A stretch of DNA of 64,000 nucleotides from Prorocentrum cordatum (GCA_963575745.1 CAUYUJ010020684.1:1-64000); one strand, 5' to 3'; counted from the stretch's first letter, positions 29,063 to 38,587 are shown. The notes: generated by a model not told the origin, from the sequence alone. Numbers and translations are program-made.

Positions 29063-29636
29063 GTTGGGATTGAGTCCTCGAGCCTCACATCGACCTCACT
29101 ATCGATAACATCATCGATCTCACTGAATGGCGGATCTCCGTATCGATCCAACTATCGCTCTCACTGTAGACCGTCTAGACCACGCTATCGACCTCACCTA
29201 AGAGGTCACTACCGATCTCACTATGACTATCAATCACGTGGTCGGCCTCACACACCCCAAACCTCCGACGCATCCAGAAATATTTCGGGGGAGGGGCCCA
29301 GGGAACGACGCAACGATGATAAAACGCGAATGACGGATGAGAGAGGCGGATGGGGGATATGGGATATGATGTATATGTCGTTCTCTGTGCGCAGTTACAC
29401 ATGCCCTCTTGGAGGCGCCGTGAACCTTCTTGGAGCCTTCTGGAGGCTTTCGTCTTGGGGCTCCTGAGCTGTCTTGGAGCCCCCCTGGAAGCCTCTTGGG
29501 CCGTCTTGGAGCTCGTCGAGGCTACGTTGCAGCGTCAGGTCTGGGAGGCATCGCCACCCTGTCCCTTATCTTCCCTCCATCCTCGCAGCCACCGCGGCCC
29601 CGCCACTGCGGCCCCGCCATCGGCCATCGGCGCACT
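29063..29636. repeat. Minisatellite and TCTTGG low-complexity repeat
   Basis: Bases 29085-29235 hold 'ctatcgatctcact' units. Bases 29410-29520 are a CTCTTGGAGCC-type repeat shared with 11.4, 30.5, 37.0 and 45.8 kb. Confidence 0.65.
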
Positions 29637-30206
29637 ATGGCCCCGAAGACTCGCGGAGCTGCCAGCGCAGTGCCAGATGGCGATCTCGGCCGAGATCGCG
29701 ACCCAGAGGTCAAACAGTTGAAGGAGGCGCTCAGGAAGAAGGACCGCGTCCTGAGGCGCGTCGCGGGAACCTTGCACAGGGTTGCCGCGCGGCTGGTCGC
29801 GAGCACAGAGAAGGAGCGCAACCAGCAGGACAAGCGCTCCCAGCCTGTCTCCCAGCTGAGCTTGGCCAGTGTGATGCGTGACAAAGAGGACATGTGGTCC
29901 AGAGATGCGGCGATCGCCGCTGCGTGCCCGCCAGCGATGGCCATGGAGGCGTACCGCATCGACAGGGCGCAGCGCAGCGCTCCCACCCCATTAACGTACA
30001 ACCTGAAGGGCAAGCGCACCAAGAAGAGCAAGAAGCAGGTCAAGCAGACGGCGGACACTAAGATCCGCCAGAGCGTACCCGCCAAGAAGATCACGGCCAG
30101 CATCGGCTCCGAGGATATCGACCTGGAGCCGTCGCCGAGCTTCGCGTCCGACGATTCCTCGGACGATTCCGAGCTCAGTGCCCGCGCGCGCGCGCTCAGC
30201 CACTGA
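29637..30206 (+). CDS. Hypothetical 189-aa basic coiled-coil protein
   Basis: Family not recognised. ATG 29637 starts MAPKTRGAASAVPDG. Residues about 20-65 are a charged helix (EVKQLKEALRKKDRVLRRV). A lysine-rich segment near residue 125 (KGKRTKKSKKQVKQ) resembles a nuclear localisation or nucleic-acid-binding patch. The tail is acidic and serine-rich (SDDSSDDSE). The stop at 30204-30206 is followed 47 bases later by a family-A hairpin. The frame stays open upstream, but only through low-complexity sequence. Confidence 0.6.
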   Translation: MAPKTRGAASAVPDGDLGRDRDPEVKQLKEALRKKDRVLRRVAGTLHRVAARLVASTEKERNQQDKRSQPVSQLSLASVMRDKEDMWSRDAAIAAACPPAMAMEAYRIDRAQRSAPTPLTYNLKGKRTKKSKKQVKQTADTKIRQSVPAKKITASIGSEDIDLEPSPSFASDDSSDDSELSARARALSH

Positions 30207-30800
30207 GCGTTCGCCCCGCGTCTCTTCCTGCTGCTTCTCCTTCCTCGCGCTCCCGGGGTTGCCCCGAGTTGCGCTGCCTCCCCTCGCCGAATCCTTGCCG
30301 CATTAATTTACGTTTCTTTGAACATTTGTCCATTTGTCCTTGGGCGCCCCGACTGATGTGATCCTTCTTAGCCCTCCCCCCCCCTCCTCCACTCGGCATT
30401 TATCCAGTGGCCGTCGGCCCATCCCGCCACCGTGCGTGGGTGGTGTGTCCGAGGCCTCATGGATGCTGGTTGGAATCTCGTGGATGGCTGGTACTTCTGA
30501 GGGCCTCTTGGGCGCCTTTTGGGGCTTCATGGGAGCCTCTTGGGGCCTCTTGAAGCCAGTGCGATCCTACCTAGGAGTTGAAGCCCCTAGAAACGCAGCG
30601 TTAGTAGTAACAGTAAAGCTAAACTAAGCTAGCGCTAAGCTGAGGCTAAACTTACCCTAAACGAAAAATAAGCTAAGCTAAATCTACCCTAAGCTAACGC
30701 TAACCTAAAGCTAAATTAAAGCTAAGTTAAAGCTCGAACTACCAGCTACACCTAAAGCTAAAGCTAAAGCTAATGCTGAAGCTAAAGGGAGGAGGGAGGC
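30207..30800 (+). repeat. Family-A hairpin plus dispersed repeat with TAAAGC tail
   Basis: A hairpin at 30253-30268 (CCGGGGTT/GCCCCGAG) lies inside GCGC...GCGC. From 30285 to 30625 the sequence is a copy of 36770-37085, sharing the catttattt-acat segment, ggcatttatccagtggccg and gaaacgcagcgttagtag. A related piece lies at 45710-45800. The copy ends in about 150 bases of degenerate TAAAGC/TAAGC repeats (30620-30785). This is probably a dispersed, 3'-UTR-derived retroposon. Confidence 0.7.
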
Positions 30801-31198
30801 CAAGGAATCGATCATCTGTCGTCGTCATCGATCTCGCCATCGCCGTCGCTATCGGTCTCGCCATCGCTCGTCATCGTCGTCGTCATCGTCACCGTCTCAT
30901 TTTTTCTGTTGCCATCGCGGCGCTCTCCTCGGGCCCAGCGGGGGCCGCTGGCGGCCTGGGGCCCACCATCGCAAGAGAGAGGGAAGGGGGGAATGAAGGA
31001 GGAGTCCCCCAGAGCAGAGTCGCCAGGGGCGGCCCCCGCGCGCAGGCCCCGAGTGCCCCCTTGCTTGTGCCGGCCGCCGCGCTCTCTGATTTTCACTGGT
31101 CTCTTCGGTTTCTGAGGATATTTGATATTCACGTCCTTACAACGAAATCGGCATAACTTCCACCTGCTCTCTTGAGCTCGAAATCAAGAATGTCATAT
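30801..31198. other. Intergenic stretch with CGTCAT repeat
   Basis: Bases 30815-30895 are CGTCATCG/CTCGCCAT repeats. The rest shows nothing recognisable before the leader relic. Confidence 0.5.
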
Positions 31199-31219
31199 CA
31201 GTAGCACGCGTGGTTCAAG
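31199..31219 (+). other. Relict spliced leader (DinoSL-like)
   Basis: C-A-GTAGC...TGG-T-TCAAG matches 14 of 21 leader positions, with both ends conserved and the central T-run decayed. It ends 24 bases before ATG 31244. Confidence 0.6.
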
Positions 31220-31243
31220 TGAATCTATTTCTTGCCACAGAAG

Positions 31244-32113
31244 ATGCCGGCACAACAATCACCTCCCGAAGTGATCGCGGCCGCCCGCAATGGTACATGG
31301 ACAGATGCCAAGCGGTGGGCGATTGGCCAAGCCTTCGAAGCCTTGCATGTGGCAACGAAAGGAGCCACGGATGCCGAGATGGCTGTCATTCTGAACATAT
31401 TTGCAAGCCTCCATGATGGGCTACGCGACCCCGCGTCCTTCACCCCCGACATCGCCATGCTCAGTTACAAGGACAACGTGAAGGCGAAGCTGCGTGCATC
31501 TCCTACATACAGCAGAATGAGCTCACTCTTACGCGATGCCGTTTTGATCACTCTAGTCGAATCAGCAGGCACTCATGGAGACGCTTGCCGCGAGGAGATC
31601 GACAAGCAGGTAGAGAACATCTTCAGCGACCAGAACATGCGGACATTCGCCATGTCCCAGCTCTACCAGGCCTACCACGTTCTCTTCACTACTACACCTG
31701 GCAAGTTTACCTCCAGGAGCAAGCTCGACGGGCGGAGTCGACCAGCTAAAAAGACACATGTCAAGGAACCGACAGGGCACACCACGGAATCCGCTTCGGC
31801 GTCAGGAGCGGTACTGCTGCCTAAAGAGTCCGCGAGGAGCGACATTTCGGTCGAGATGAAGGTGTTGCTGAGAGAAGTGACGAAAAATTTAGACTTCCCG
31901 GATGTCGTTCCCGATTTCGTTCGCCTGGCCTGCTCCGAGAAAATCCACGCTCTTCTTTCCCAGGTTCCCGTTAAAACATGGATGATTGACCAGATCGAGT
32001 TCTTCCACTTCATGCGATATCAGATGCTCCGGATCATCGGGCACTTCAGAACTGATCGGAACCTCCGCGCTGAGTGCGCGAATATCGTTTCGACCCTTGA
32101 CTCAATGATGTAA
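31244..32113 (+). CDS. Hypothetical 289-aa helical protein
   Basis: Family not recognised. ATG 31244 (MPAQQSPPEVIAAARNG) is the first ATG after the leader relic. Composition is balanced, unlike neighbouring repeats, so coding is likely. Residues 20-150 look like an all-helical domain (AFEALHVATKGATDAEMAVI, then MSSLLRDAVLITLVES). A basic Ser/Thr linker follows near 165-200 (SRPAKKTHVKEPTG). A second helical block (EMKVLLREVTKNLDFPDVV, then IEFFHFMRYQMLRIIG) ends in TAA at 32111. Codon use is less GC-biased than in the rest of the window. Confidence 0.72.
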   Translation: MPAQQSPPEVIAAARNGTWTDAKRWAIGQAFEALHVATKGATDAEMAVILNIFASLHDGLRDPASFTPDIAMLSYKDNVKAKLRASPTYSRMSSLLRDAVLITLVESAGTHGDACREEIDKQVENIFSDQNMRTFAMSQLYQAYHVLFTTTPGKFTSRSKLDGRSRPAKKTHVKEPTGHTTESASASGAVLLPKESARSDISVEMKVLLREVTKNLDFPDVVPDFVRLACSEKIHALLSQVPVKTWMIDQIEFFHFMRYQMLRIIGHFRTDRNLRAECANIVSTLDSMM

Positions 32114-32498
32114 TAAGTTCATCTGGCTTCACTCATCCGTCGCTCTCATTATTATGATATCCTTCTTACTTTCTCTCTTCTCGGACGATGCTGCTATCTC
32201 CGAAAGTCGAACGAACAGGGGCACAGCTGTTTTCGCCGACTCCTGTTGATAATTTGCGATCCTGACGCATTCCACAAAGGTGATGCGCACACCATGTGGA
32301 TTCCGAAAAGCGTTCGTGTCGGCAGATCTCGATAAAAAAGGCCGCATCTCTATCTCCATCACGTTATGCATGGCATGCGATCCTTCATGTCCTCCCCCCA
32401 AAAGCTGGCGAAGATCTTGCAAGAGCAGGAGCGAGTGTCGGCGGCTCAAAGATACAGTCGAGGACGAGGGTGGGCCTCTCGTCGATTGTCGTGTGCCA

Positions 32499-32522
32499 CC
32501 GTTGCTACAGTTTTTGCTCGAG
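32499..32522 (+). other. Relict spliced leader (DinoSL-like), with 3-base insertion
   Basis: CCGT-T-GC-T-A, then an inserted CAG, then TTTT-T-GCTC-G-AG. About 17 of 21 leader positions match if the insertion is allowed. It is 56 bases upstream of ATG 32579. Confidence 0.55.
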
Positions 32523-32578
32523 CGATTTCTTTCTGGCCACGAGCTTTTCAAAACTTCCTATCCTCTGAAGCTGCTGCG

Positions 32579-32995
32579 ATGACTGCTGCGATGGATGCTC
32601 AAGCTTCCGATCCTCTCAAGCTCTTGGTCACCCTCAACGAACTTCCGATCGGCTTCGAGACAGGCTGTAAACTTACGCTACCGCTCCCGATGCCTGATAT
32701 CTCGGTGCACATCGCAGGCAAAGCCGCGCAGGTGCTGCCCGTGAAGCCCCCGACTGTGTGTTTCGACGTAATGTTGGAGATCAGGGGGCCGCCGATCAAG
32801 CGTCCAGCTGACGAGGAGCAGCAGAAGTCTTACCAGTGGCTCGACCTGTCCAACACGGTGCCCGGAGAGCCCGTCGAGTTTGGGGGAGAACGTGAGACCC
32901 AAACGACTCCCACGCTGCCGCCGCGGCCGCGGAAGCGGCGGCGGAAACCGGCGGCTGAGGCCGACGCGCACAGTTCGCAGCCCGTCCTGCGTTAG
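32579..32995 (+). CDS. Hypothetical 138-aa protein with C-terminal basic signal
   Basis: Family not recognised. ATG 32579 (MTAAMDAQASDPLKLLV) is preferred to the in-frame ATG 32366 because a leader relic lies between them. The first 85 residues look like a small beta-rich domain (CKLTLPLPMPDISVHIAG, then TVCFDVMLEIRGPPIK). The end is a proline/basic stretch (PRPRKRRRKPAAE) that fits a nuclear localisation signal. The stop TAG (32993-32995) is followed by a long CTC/CTG repeat. Confidence 0.62.
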   Translation: MTAAMDAQASDPLKLLVTLNELPIGFETGCKLTLPLPMPDISVHIAGKAAQVLPVKPPTVCFDVMLEIRGPPIKRPADEEQQKSYQWLDLSNTVPGEPVEFGGERETQTTPTLPPRPRKRRRKPAAEADAHSSQPVLR

Positions 32996-33009
32996 GACAG
33001 CTGCAGTTC

Positions 33010-33431
33010 CTTCCTCCTCGTTCCTGTTCCTCCTCCTCCTCCTCCTCCTCTTCCTCCTCCTCCTGCTGCTGCTGCTGCTCCTCCTGCTGCTCCTCCTCCT
33101 CCTCCTGCTGCTGCTGCTGCTTCTCCTTCTGTTGCTGCTGCTGCTCCTCCTCCTCCTCCTCCTCCCCCTCCTTCTGCTCCTCCTCCTCCTCCTCCTTCTC
33201 CTCCTCCTCCTCCTCCTCACTCCTTCCCCCTCTTCCTCCTCCTCGCTCTCTCCTCCTCCTTCTCCTCCTCCTTCTCCCCCTCCTCCTCCCCCTCCTATTC
33301 CTCCTTTTTCCTAGCTTCTCCTCCTCCTCCTTCTGCTTCTCCTTCTCCTCCTCCTCCTCTTCCTCCTATTCCTCCTCTTCCTCCTCTTACTCCTGGGACC
33401 TCTGCTGCTCCCCCTGCTCCTCCTGCTGCTG
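33010..33431. repeat. CTC/CTG trinucleotide microsatellite
   Basis: About 420 bases of TCC and TGC triplets. It is open in several frames (poly-Leu, or poly-Arg/Ser on the other strand), but this is a repeat artefact. Confidence 0.95.
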
Positions 33432-33519
33432 CAGCACCGAAGTGATGAGGCTATTATCGCTGGGGGAGCGGTGCGCGAGAGGGGTAGAGAGGGCTTGGGG
33501 TAGAGAGGGGTGGCCCTTC

Positions 33520-33720
33520 AAGTGGCGCTTCATCGCCGCCGGCGCCGCGGTCTGTGGCGGCCCGCCACGGACCGCGGCGCCGACGGCGACGACGGGGCCG
33601 ACGGGGCCCCGGGAGGAGGGAGGGGCGCGCGAGGGAGGAATTCTGAGCGCCCCCCAGGGTGCGCTCAGAATTCCTCCGGAGGGGGGCTTGGGGTAGAGAG
33701 GGGTAGCCCCTTTGAGTGGC
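33520..33720. repeat. Nested palindrome block, copy 1 (family F)
   Basis: Bases 33536-33592 form a long GC palindrome around CGGCGCCGCGGTCTG. Bases 33637-33678 form a perfect palindrome with 16-bp arms (GAGGAATTCTGAGCGC) and a short C/A/G spacer. The block recurs, in part or whole, at 35555-35690 and 35690-35880. Confidence 0.85.
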
Positions 33721-34160
33721 GCCGCGGTCAGGGTCCGTCGGGGGGCTCCCCGAGAGCTCCGTCCGCGGCGGATGGTCTCCCGTGGGGAATCTGGGCCAAA
33801 TTCTCCATGGGAGAACCTCCGCCGCGGACAGGGCCCGTTGGGGGGCTACCCGAGAGCCCCGTCCGCGGCGGATGGACTCTCGTGGGGAATCCGGGCCCGA
33901 TTCTCCATGGGAGACCCTCCGCCGCGGACAGGGTCCGTCGGGCATATTTTAATGATTTTCAGTGTTTTTTTTGTTGTTTTGGGCATATGTTAGTGATTTT
34001 CAGTGTTTTTTTGGTGATTTGGGGGATAGTTTAATGATTTCCATTTTCTTTTAAAAAATGATTTGGGGATTATTTTAATGATTTTCAATGTTTTTTTTTT
34101 TTTTTTTTTGATTTTGAACATATTTTAATGATTGCCAGTGTTCCTTTGTAGTTTTGGGGA
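33721..34160. repeat. Foldback pair (family E) and TTTTAATGATTT repeat
   Basis: Two 69-bp foldbacks at 33761-33829 and 33861-33929, exactly 100 bp apart. They are followed by an AT-rich repeat (atattttaatgattttcagtgtttttt) that also follows the foldbacks at 34585 and 34920. Confidence 0.8.
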
Positions 34161-34164
34161 GTAA

Positions 34165-34520
34165 TGGTCCCGGGAGGTCCCGTTTGGCATGGTGTCGGGG
34201 CTTCGAAAACCCGCCCCGGGAGGTTCCGTTTGGCATGGTGTCACAGATCACGCCCCGAAAATTTGGTTCGGGAGGTTCCGTTTGGCATGGTGTCGGGTTT
34301 CGAAAACCTGCCCCGGGAGGTTCCGTTTGGCATGGTGTCACGGGTCACGCCCCGAAAATTTGGTTCCCAGAGATACCGTTTGGCATGGTGTCGGGCCCCC
34401 TAGACCCGCCCCGGGAGGTTCCGTTTAGCATGGTGTCGGGCCTTCGAAAACCCGCCCCGGGAGGTTCCGTTTGGCATGGTGTCACGGGTCACGCCCCGGG
34501 GATCCCGTTTGGCATGGTGT
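34165..34520. repeat. Minisatellite with GTTTGGCATGGTGTC unit
   Basis: Eight units of about 45 bp, each with GAGGTTCCGTTTGGCATGGT followed by CGGG or CACGG and then a variable GCCCCG-rich part. No gene. Confidence 0.9.
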
Positions 34521-34524
34521 CGGG

Positions 34525-35130
34525 CCCCGTCCGCGGCAGATGATCTCCCGTGGGGAACCGGGGCCAGATTCTCCACGGCGGACAAAGTCCGTCGGGTATA
34601 TTTTCATGATTTTCAGTGTTTTTTTTTCTATTGTTTTGGGCATATTTTAGTGATTTTCAGTGTTTTTTTTGGGGGGGTGATTTGGGGGATATTTTAATGA
34701 TTTCCATAGGTTTTAAATGATTTTTGGCATATTTTTCTGATTTTCAGTATTTTTTTTGGTGATTTTGGGTATATTTCACTGATTTCGATTTTTTGTGTAG
34801 TTTCGGCCCGCCGCGGACAGGGTCCGTTGGAGGGCTTTCCGAGGGCCCCGTCCACGGCGGATGGTCTCCCGTGGGGAATCAGGGCCAGATTCTCCATGGG
34901 AGACCCCCCGCCGCGGACAGGGTCTGTCGGGCATATTTTAGTGGTTTTCAATGTTTGTTTTTGTTGTTTTGGCGCTATTTTTAGTGATTTTCAGTTTTTT
35001 TTTTTTTTTTTTTTTTGTGTTTTGGGGGGGGGGGGTGATTTGGGGGATATTTTAATGATTTCCATAGTTCTTAAGTGATGTTGGGCATATTTTAATGATT
35101 TTCAATGTTTTTTTTTGTGATTTTATACGC
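34525..35130. repeat. Foldback units (one truncated) and T-rich repeats
   Basis: A foldback with a shortened 3' arm lies at about 34529-34583 and a full one at 34850-34918. The sequence between and after is the TTTTAATGATTT repeat with T-runs (34997-35015) and a G-run (35027-35036). Confidence 0.75.
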
Positions 35131-35560
35131 CCCGAGATGTTATACGCCCCCCGATATTATAACATTTACGGCCCCGAGTGTTACAACATTTCCGGCCCCG
35201 ATTTTATACGCTCCGAGATGTTATGCGACCCGAGATGTTACAACATTTCCGGCCCCGATTGTATACGCTCCGAGATGTTATACGACCCGAGATGTTATAA
35301 CATCTACGGCCCCCCCGAGATGTTATACGCCCCCCGGGCGGTATACTGCCCGGAGGTATACGGCCCCCGGGCGGTATATGGCCCCCGGGCGATATATGGC
35401 CTCCGGGAGGTATATGGCCCCCGGGCGGTATATGGCCTCCGGGAGGTGTTATACGGCCCCCAGGAAATGCTATACGGCCCCCTGGGCGGTGTTATACAAT
35501 TCCCGGACGTGGCATCCCGCCCCCAGAGGTGTTATACGGCCCCCAGAGATGTTATACGGC
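35131..35560. repeat. TTATACG-CCCC tandem repeat
   Basis: Degenerate units of about 15-35 bp based on GAGATGTTATACGCCCC and GGGCGGTATATGGCCCC. The same motif occurs at 5905-6005, where it also adjoins the foldback family. Confidence 0.85.
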
Positions 35561-35880
35561 GACGACGGGGCCGACGGGATCCCGGGGGAGGGGGAGGGGC
35601 GCACGAGGGAGGAATTCTGAGCGCCCCCCAGGATGCGCTCAGAATTCCTCCGGAGGGGGGCTTGGGGTAGAGAGAGGTGGCCCCTTCGAGTGGCGCTTCA
35701 TCGCCGTCGGCGCCGCGGTCTGCGGCGGCCCGCCACAGACCGCGGCGCCGACGGCGACGACGGGGCCGACGGAGCCCCGGGGGGGGGGGAGGGGCGCACG
35801 AGGGAGGAATTCTGAGCGCCCCCCAGGGTGCGCTCAGAATTCCTCCGGAGGGGAGCTTGGGGTAGAGAGGCGCTGGCCGT
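35561..35880. repeat. Nested palindrome block, copies 2 and 3 (family F)
   Basis: The 16-bp-arm palindrome recurs at 35610-35651 and 35803-35844. The GC palindrome at 35702-35755 has about 27-bp arms with one mismatch. The blocks are joined by CTTGGGGTAGAGAG. Confidence 0.85.
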
Positions 35881-35882
35881 TT

Positions 35883-36032
35883 CAGACCGTTGCTGCGCTT
35901 GCGATGGCCACCCGGGCCCTGACGCGCTGGGAATACAGTAACCTTGGCCACCCAGATGACCTTCACCGAATTGATATGGCAATCAACTTCTCACACTGGT
36001 TGCACTGTGAGCTTCGACTGCTACATGGGCAG
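35883..36032 (+). pseudogene. Partial copy of the gene at 37494-37946
   Basis: Starts at the same CAGACCGTTGCTGCGCTTGCG as bases 37473-37493 and continues through ATG GCC ACC to CTACATGGGCAG. Relative to the longer copy it lacks about 44 bases after AACCTTGGCC and 35 bases before TGGTTGCAC. It then switches to a family-A hairpin segment like 30215-30275. It is not functional as a copy, and the join looks chimeric. Confidence 0.75.
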
Positions 36033-36356
36033 TCTTCCTGCAGCTTCTCCTTCCTCGCGCTCCCGGGGTTGCCCCGAGTTGCGCTGCCCCCCCCCCGCCT
36101 CGCGCTTCCGGAGTTGCCCCGACCTTGATTAATCAGAAAGGAATGTGGCCACTGGTGAGGCAACGCCATAGGCTGATTAGGCGGCACTCGTGACACAGCT
36201 ACGTACTTGTGCTGATTAGGGTTAGCGCAGGCTCACTCTTTGAATACACGGGCGACGAGTGAGTGACTGGGTGGTTGGCCCAGGCCCATTCCTTGAACCC
36301 ACGGGTGACGAGTGAGCGACTGAGTGGATGGCCCAGCCTCACTCTTTGAATACGTG

Positions 36357-36388
<32 letters not shown>

Positions 36389-37265
36389 AGACGACAAAGC
36401 CCGACGACGACGACAACGACGACGACGACCACGGCGACGACGACAGCGAGGCTGGCCGGTGGCGGAAGTGACGGTTCTGGGACGCCTTTAACCCGTGTTC
36501 TTCGAGTGCCTAGGGGGCCGCATGTGCAGTACCGCGTGTACTTACGCACGCTTGAGGAACTGGCCAACTCCTTAGCGGAGACGGGTGACTGTCCCTCACT
36601 ACTGTCATCAGGCCAGCCTGGACGACGACGCCACGGGCCGCAATTCCGACGCTGAATTGAGCGCTGCAATGCCTGAGCTGCCCGAGTCATTCGAGTTGAT
36701 GGCGCGAAAATCGAAAAATGGTTGCAAACGGATGTCCGCCTGCGCGCGCACTTGCCAGGATGTGCGCCCTCACTGAATCCTTCCCGCATTTATTTACATG
36801 TGTTTGAACATTTCTTTGCGGCCGACTGCTATGATCCTCCTTCGCCCTCGCCCCTCCTCTCTCTCTCTCCCCCCCCCCAATCACTCAGCATTTATCCAGT
36901 GGCCGTCGGCCCGTCCCGCCACCGTGCGCGGGTGGTGGGTCGGAGGCCTCATGGATGCTGGTACTTCTGAGAGCCTCTTGGGCGCCTTTTGGAGCTTCAT
37001 GGGGCCTCAGGGATCCTCTTGAGGCCAGCGCGATCCAACATAGGAATTGAATCGCCTAGAAACGCAGCGTTAGTAGTAACAGTAAAGCTAAGTTAAAACT
37101 AAACTAAAGCTAAGCTAAAGCTAAGATGGCGCTAACCTAAACTATAATAAAGCTAAGCTAAAGCTGAGTTTAAGCTAAATTAAAGCTAAGCTCAAACTAA
37201 AAGCTACAGCTAAAGCTAACGCTAAAACTATTGCTGAAACTAAAACTAAAACTAACGCTCCCAGG
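36033..37265. repeat. Hairpins, GAC triplets and second copy of the dispersed repeat
   Basis: Family-A hairpins are at 36063-36078 and, degenerate, 36107-36122. Bases 36220-36345 hold a unit with GAGTGAGTGACTGGGTGG repeated. Bases 36356-36445 are a (GAC)n tract. Bases 36770-37085 are a copy of 30285-30625, again ending in TAAAGC-type repeats (37080-37255). No supported gene. Confidence 0.65.
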
Positions 37266-37409
37266 GAAGCGCGGGGAACACTGCCCAGCCGTGCGGGTGG
37301 GCGGGGAGAGGGAGAGAAAGCTGGTGGGTGGGGAGATGGGGGAGGAGGGGGAGGATGCGCGGCAACAAACTACAACATAACATGTCTAAATGCCAAATGC
37401 CCGTTCCTT

Positions 37410-37431
37410 CCATAGCCATTTTTGGCCCCCG
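37410..37431 (+). other. Relict spliced leader (DinoSL-like), best-preserved centre
   Basis: CC-A-TAGCCATTTT-T-GGC-C-C matches 17 of 21 leader positions with one extra T. It is the only relic here that keeps the whole AGCCATTTT centre. It ends 62 bases before ATG 37494. Confidence 0.75.
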
Positions 37432-37493
37432 AGCCAGCAGCAATTGAACGGCCAACCTGGGGCGCTTCTCTTCAGACCGTTGCTGCGCTTGCG

Positions 37494-37946
37494 ATGGCCA
37501 CCCCGACCCTGACGTGCTGGGAATACAATAACCTCGGCCTTCGCCACGCAGATGACCGTAGTAGACATCATCGGGGCATCCTGTGGGTCGACAGCCGCTC
37601 CACCTTAGTGATATGGCAATCAACTTCTCACACAACGCCATGGCACGGGGAAGTGAATTTCAGTCCAACTGGTTGCACGGTGAGCTTCGACTGCTACATG
37701 GGCAGCCACCGACGCCCCAACAACACCCCCTACCTGAAGTCGACCGTGCTGTGGAGCACGGTGACGGGCGACTACGTCGGCCACGACTACATGGGTAGGA
37801 CGATCCGCATGGTCCCCATGAGCAGGTTCACGCGCGTTCAAGGACAAGACAACGATGGCGCGGGCGCGTATGTCCACACGCAAACGTGGGACAACGGGCA
37901 GTGGCGCGACGTCGATGACGCGTGGCACCCCGTCCCAGCGGGCTAG
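37494..37946 (+). CDS. Hypothetical 150-aa protein
   Basis: Family not recognised. ATG 37494 (MATPTLTCWEYNNLG) follows the leader relic. Composition is mixed and polar, with many Thr, Tyr, Trp and Asp residues, suggesting a small beta-rich fold (GCTVSFDCYMGS, STVLWSTVTGDYVGHDY, QTWDNGQWRDVDDAW). The stop TAG is at 37944. A 5' fragment with internal deletions occurs at 35883-36032. Confidence 0.6.
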   Translation: MATPTLTCWEYNNLGLRHADDRSRHHRGILWVDSRSTLVIWQSTSHTTPWHGEVNFSPTGCTVSFDCYMGSHRRPNNTPYLKSTVLWSTVTGDYVGHDYMGRTIRMVPMSRFTRVQGQDNDGAGAYVHTQTWDNGQWRDVDDAWHPVPAG

Positions 37947-38026
37947 CGGTCATCCTCCTTGCTCCCATTTCCCTCCTCCTCTCCCTTCTTCTCCCCCTGG
38001 ATTGAATCGGGCGCCTGCTTGTATAG

Positions 38027-38150
38027 CCTAATCGGGCGGCTGCTTGTATAGCCTAGTCGCCTAGACAATCCTCCACCACGGGGGCGACTGCACACATCCC
38101 CCAGCGTGCGAGCATGCAAAAAACTCTTAGAAGCGCTTTTGATGGCCGTC
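38027..38150. repeat. Dispersed repeat, copy 1
   Basis: About 95 bases (tatagcctagtc ... cctccaccacgggggcgact ... gcgagcatgcaaa ... gcgcttttgatggcc) recur at 47070-47165 with few differences. The remainder of 37947-38547 shows CTC-rich and GGA-rich runs (38220-38345) and no gene. Confidence 0.85.
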
Positions 38151-38547
38151 CATATTCATGTTCACGGTAACTGACGGTAACTCACGGTAACTCACAGGAA
38201 CTCACGCTAGCGGGGGAGGGGGCGAGGAGTGGGAGGGGCGCGCCCTCCTCGCCGAGGAGGAGAGCGATTCGAAGGGGGATGGGGGAGGAGGAGGAGGAGG
38301 GAGGAGGAGGGAGCAGAGAGTAGGGAGCAGGGAAGAGGAGGACCCCCCGCCTCACGTTCCTGGGTCAAGCCTTGCGCCCGTTTCGGCACACCCCTCACAC
38401 GTTGCGTGGCCCCATAGCATAGGGAGCTCCACCTAGAGCCCCAATGACTCAATTCGCACGGGGACCCCCGCCCATTCTGGCGCGCCCCTCGCACGTTTCG
38501 ACGCCCCATAGGATCGCATACCCTCCTCGTCCCCTCGTCGACCTCCT

Positions 38548-38568
38548 CTGTAGCCGATTTGGCTCAGA
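38548..38568 (+). other. Relict spliced leader (DinoSL-like)
   Basis: C-T-GTAGCC-GA-TTTGGCTCA matches 16 of 21 leader positions. It ends 19 bases before ATG 38588 and indicates that the in-frame ATG at 38444 is not the start. Confidence 0.75.
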
Positions 38569-38587
38569 CTGGCAGGGCGGCACCTGC

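Noticed and set aside
33010-33431. Long Leu-rich or Arg/Ser-rich ORFs over CTC/CTG repeats (also 55570-56090, 36356-36445 and 1-1438)
   Set aside because: Triplet repeats stay open in several frames on both strands; no gene-like composition.
34165-34520. CRISPR-like array (regular units at about 45 bp)
   Set aside because: Units are degenerate minisatellite copies without unique spacers, in a eukaryotic context with no cas genes.
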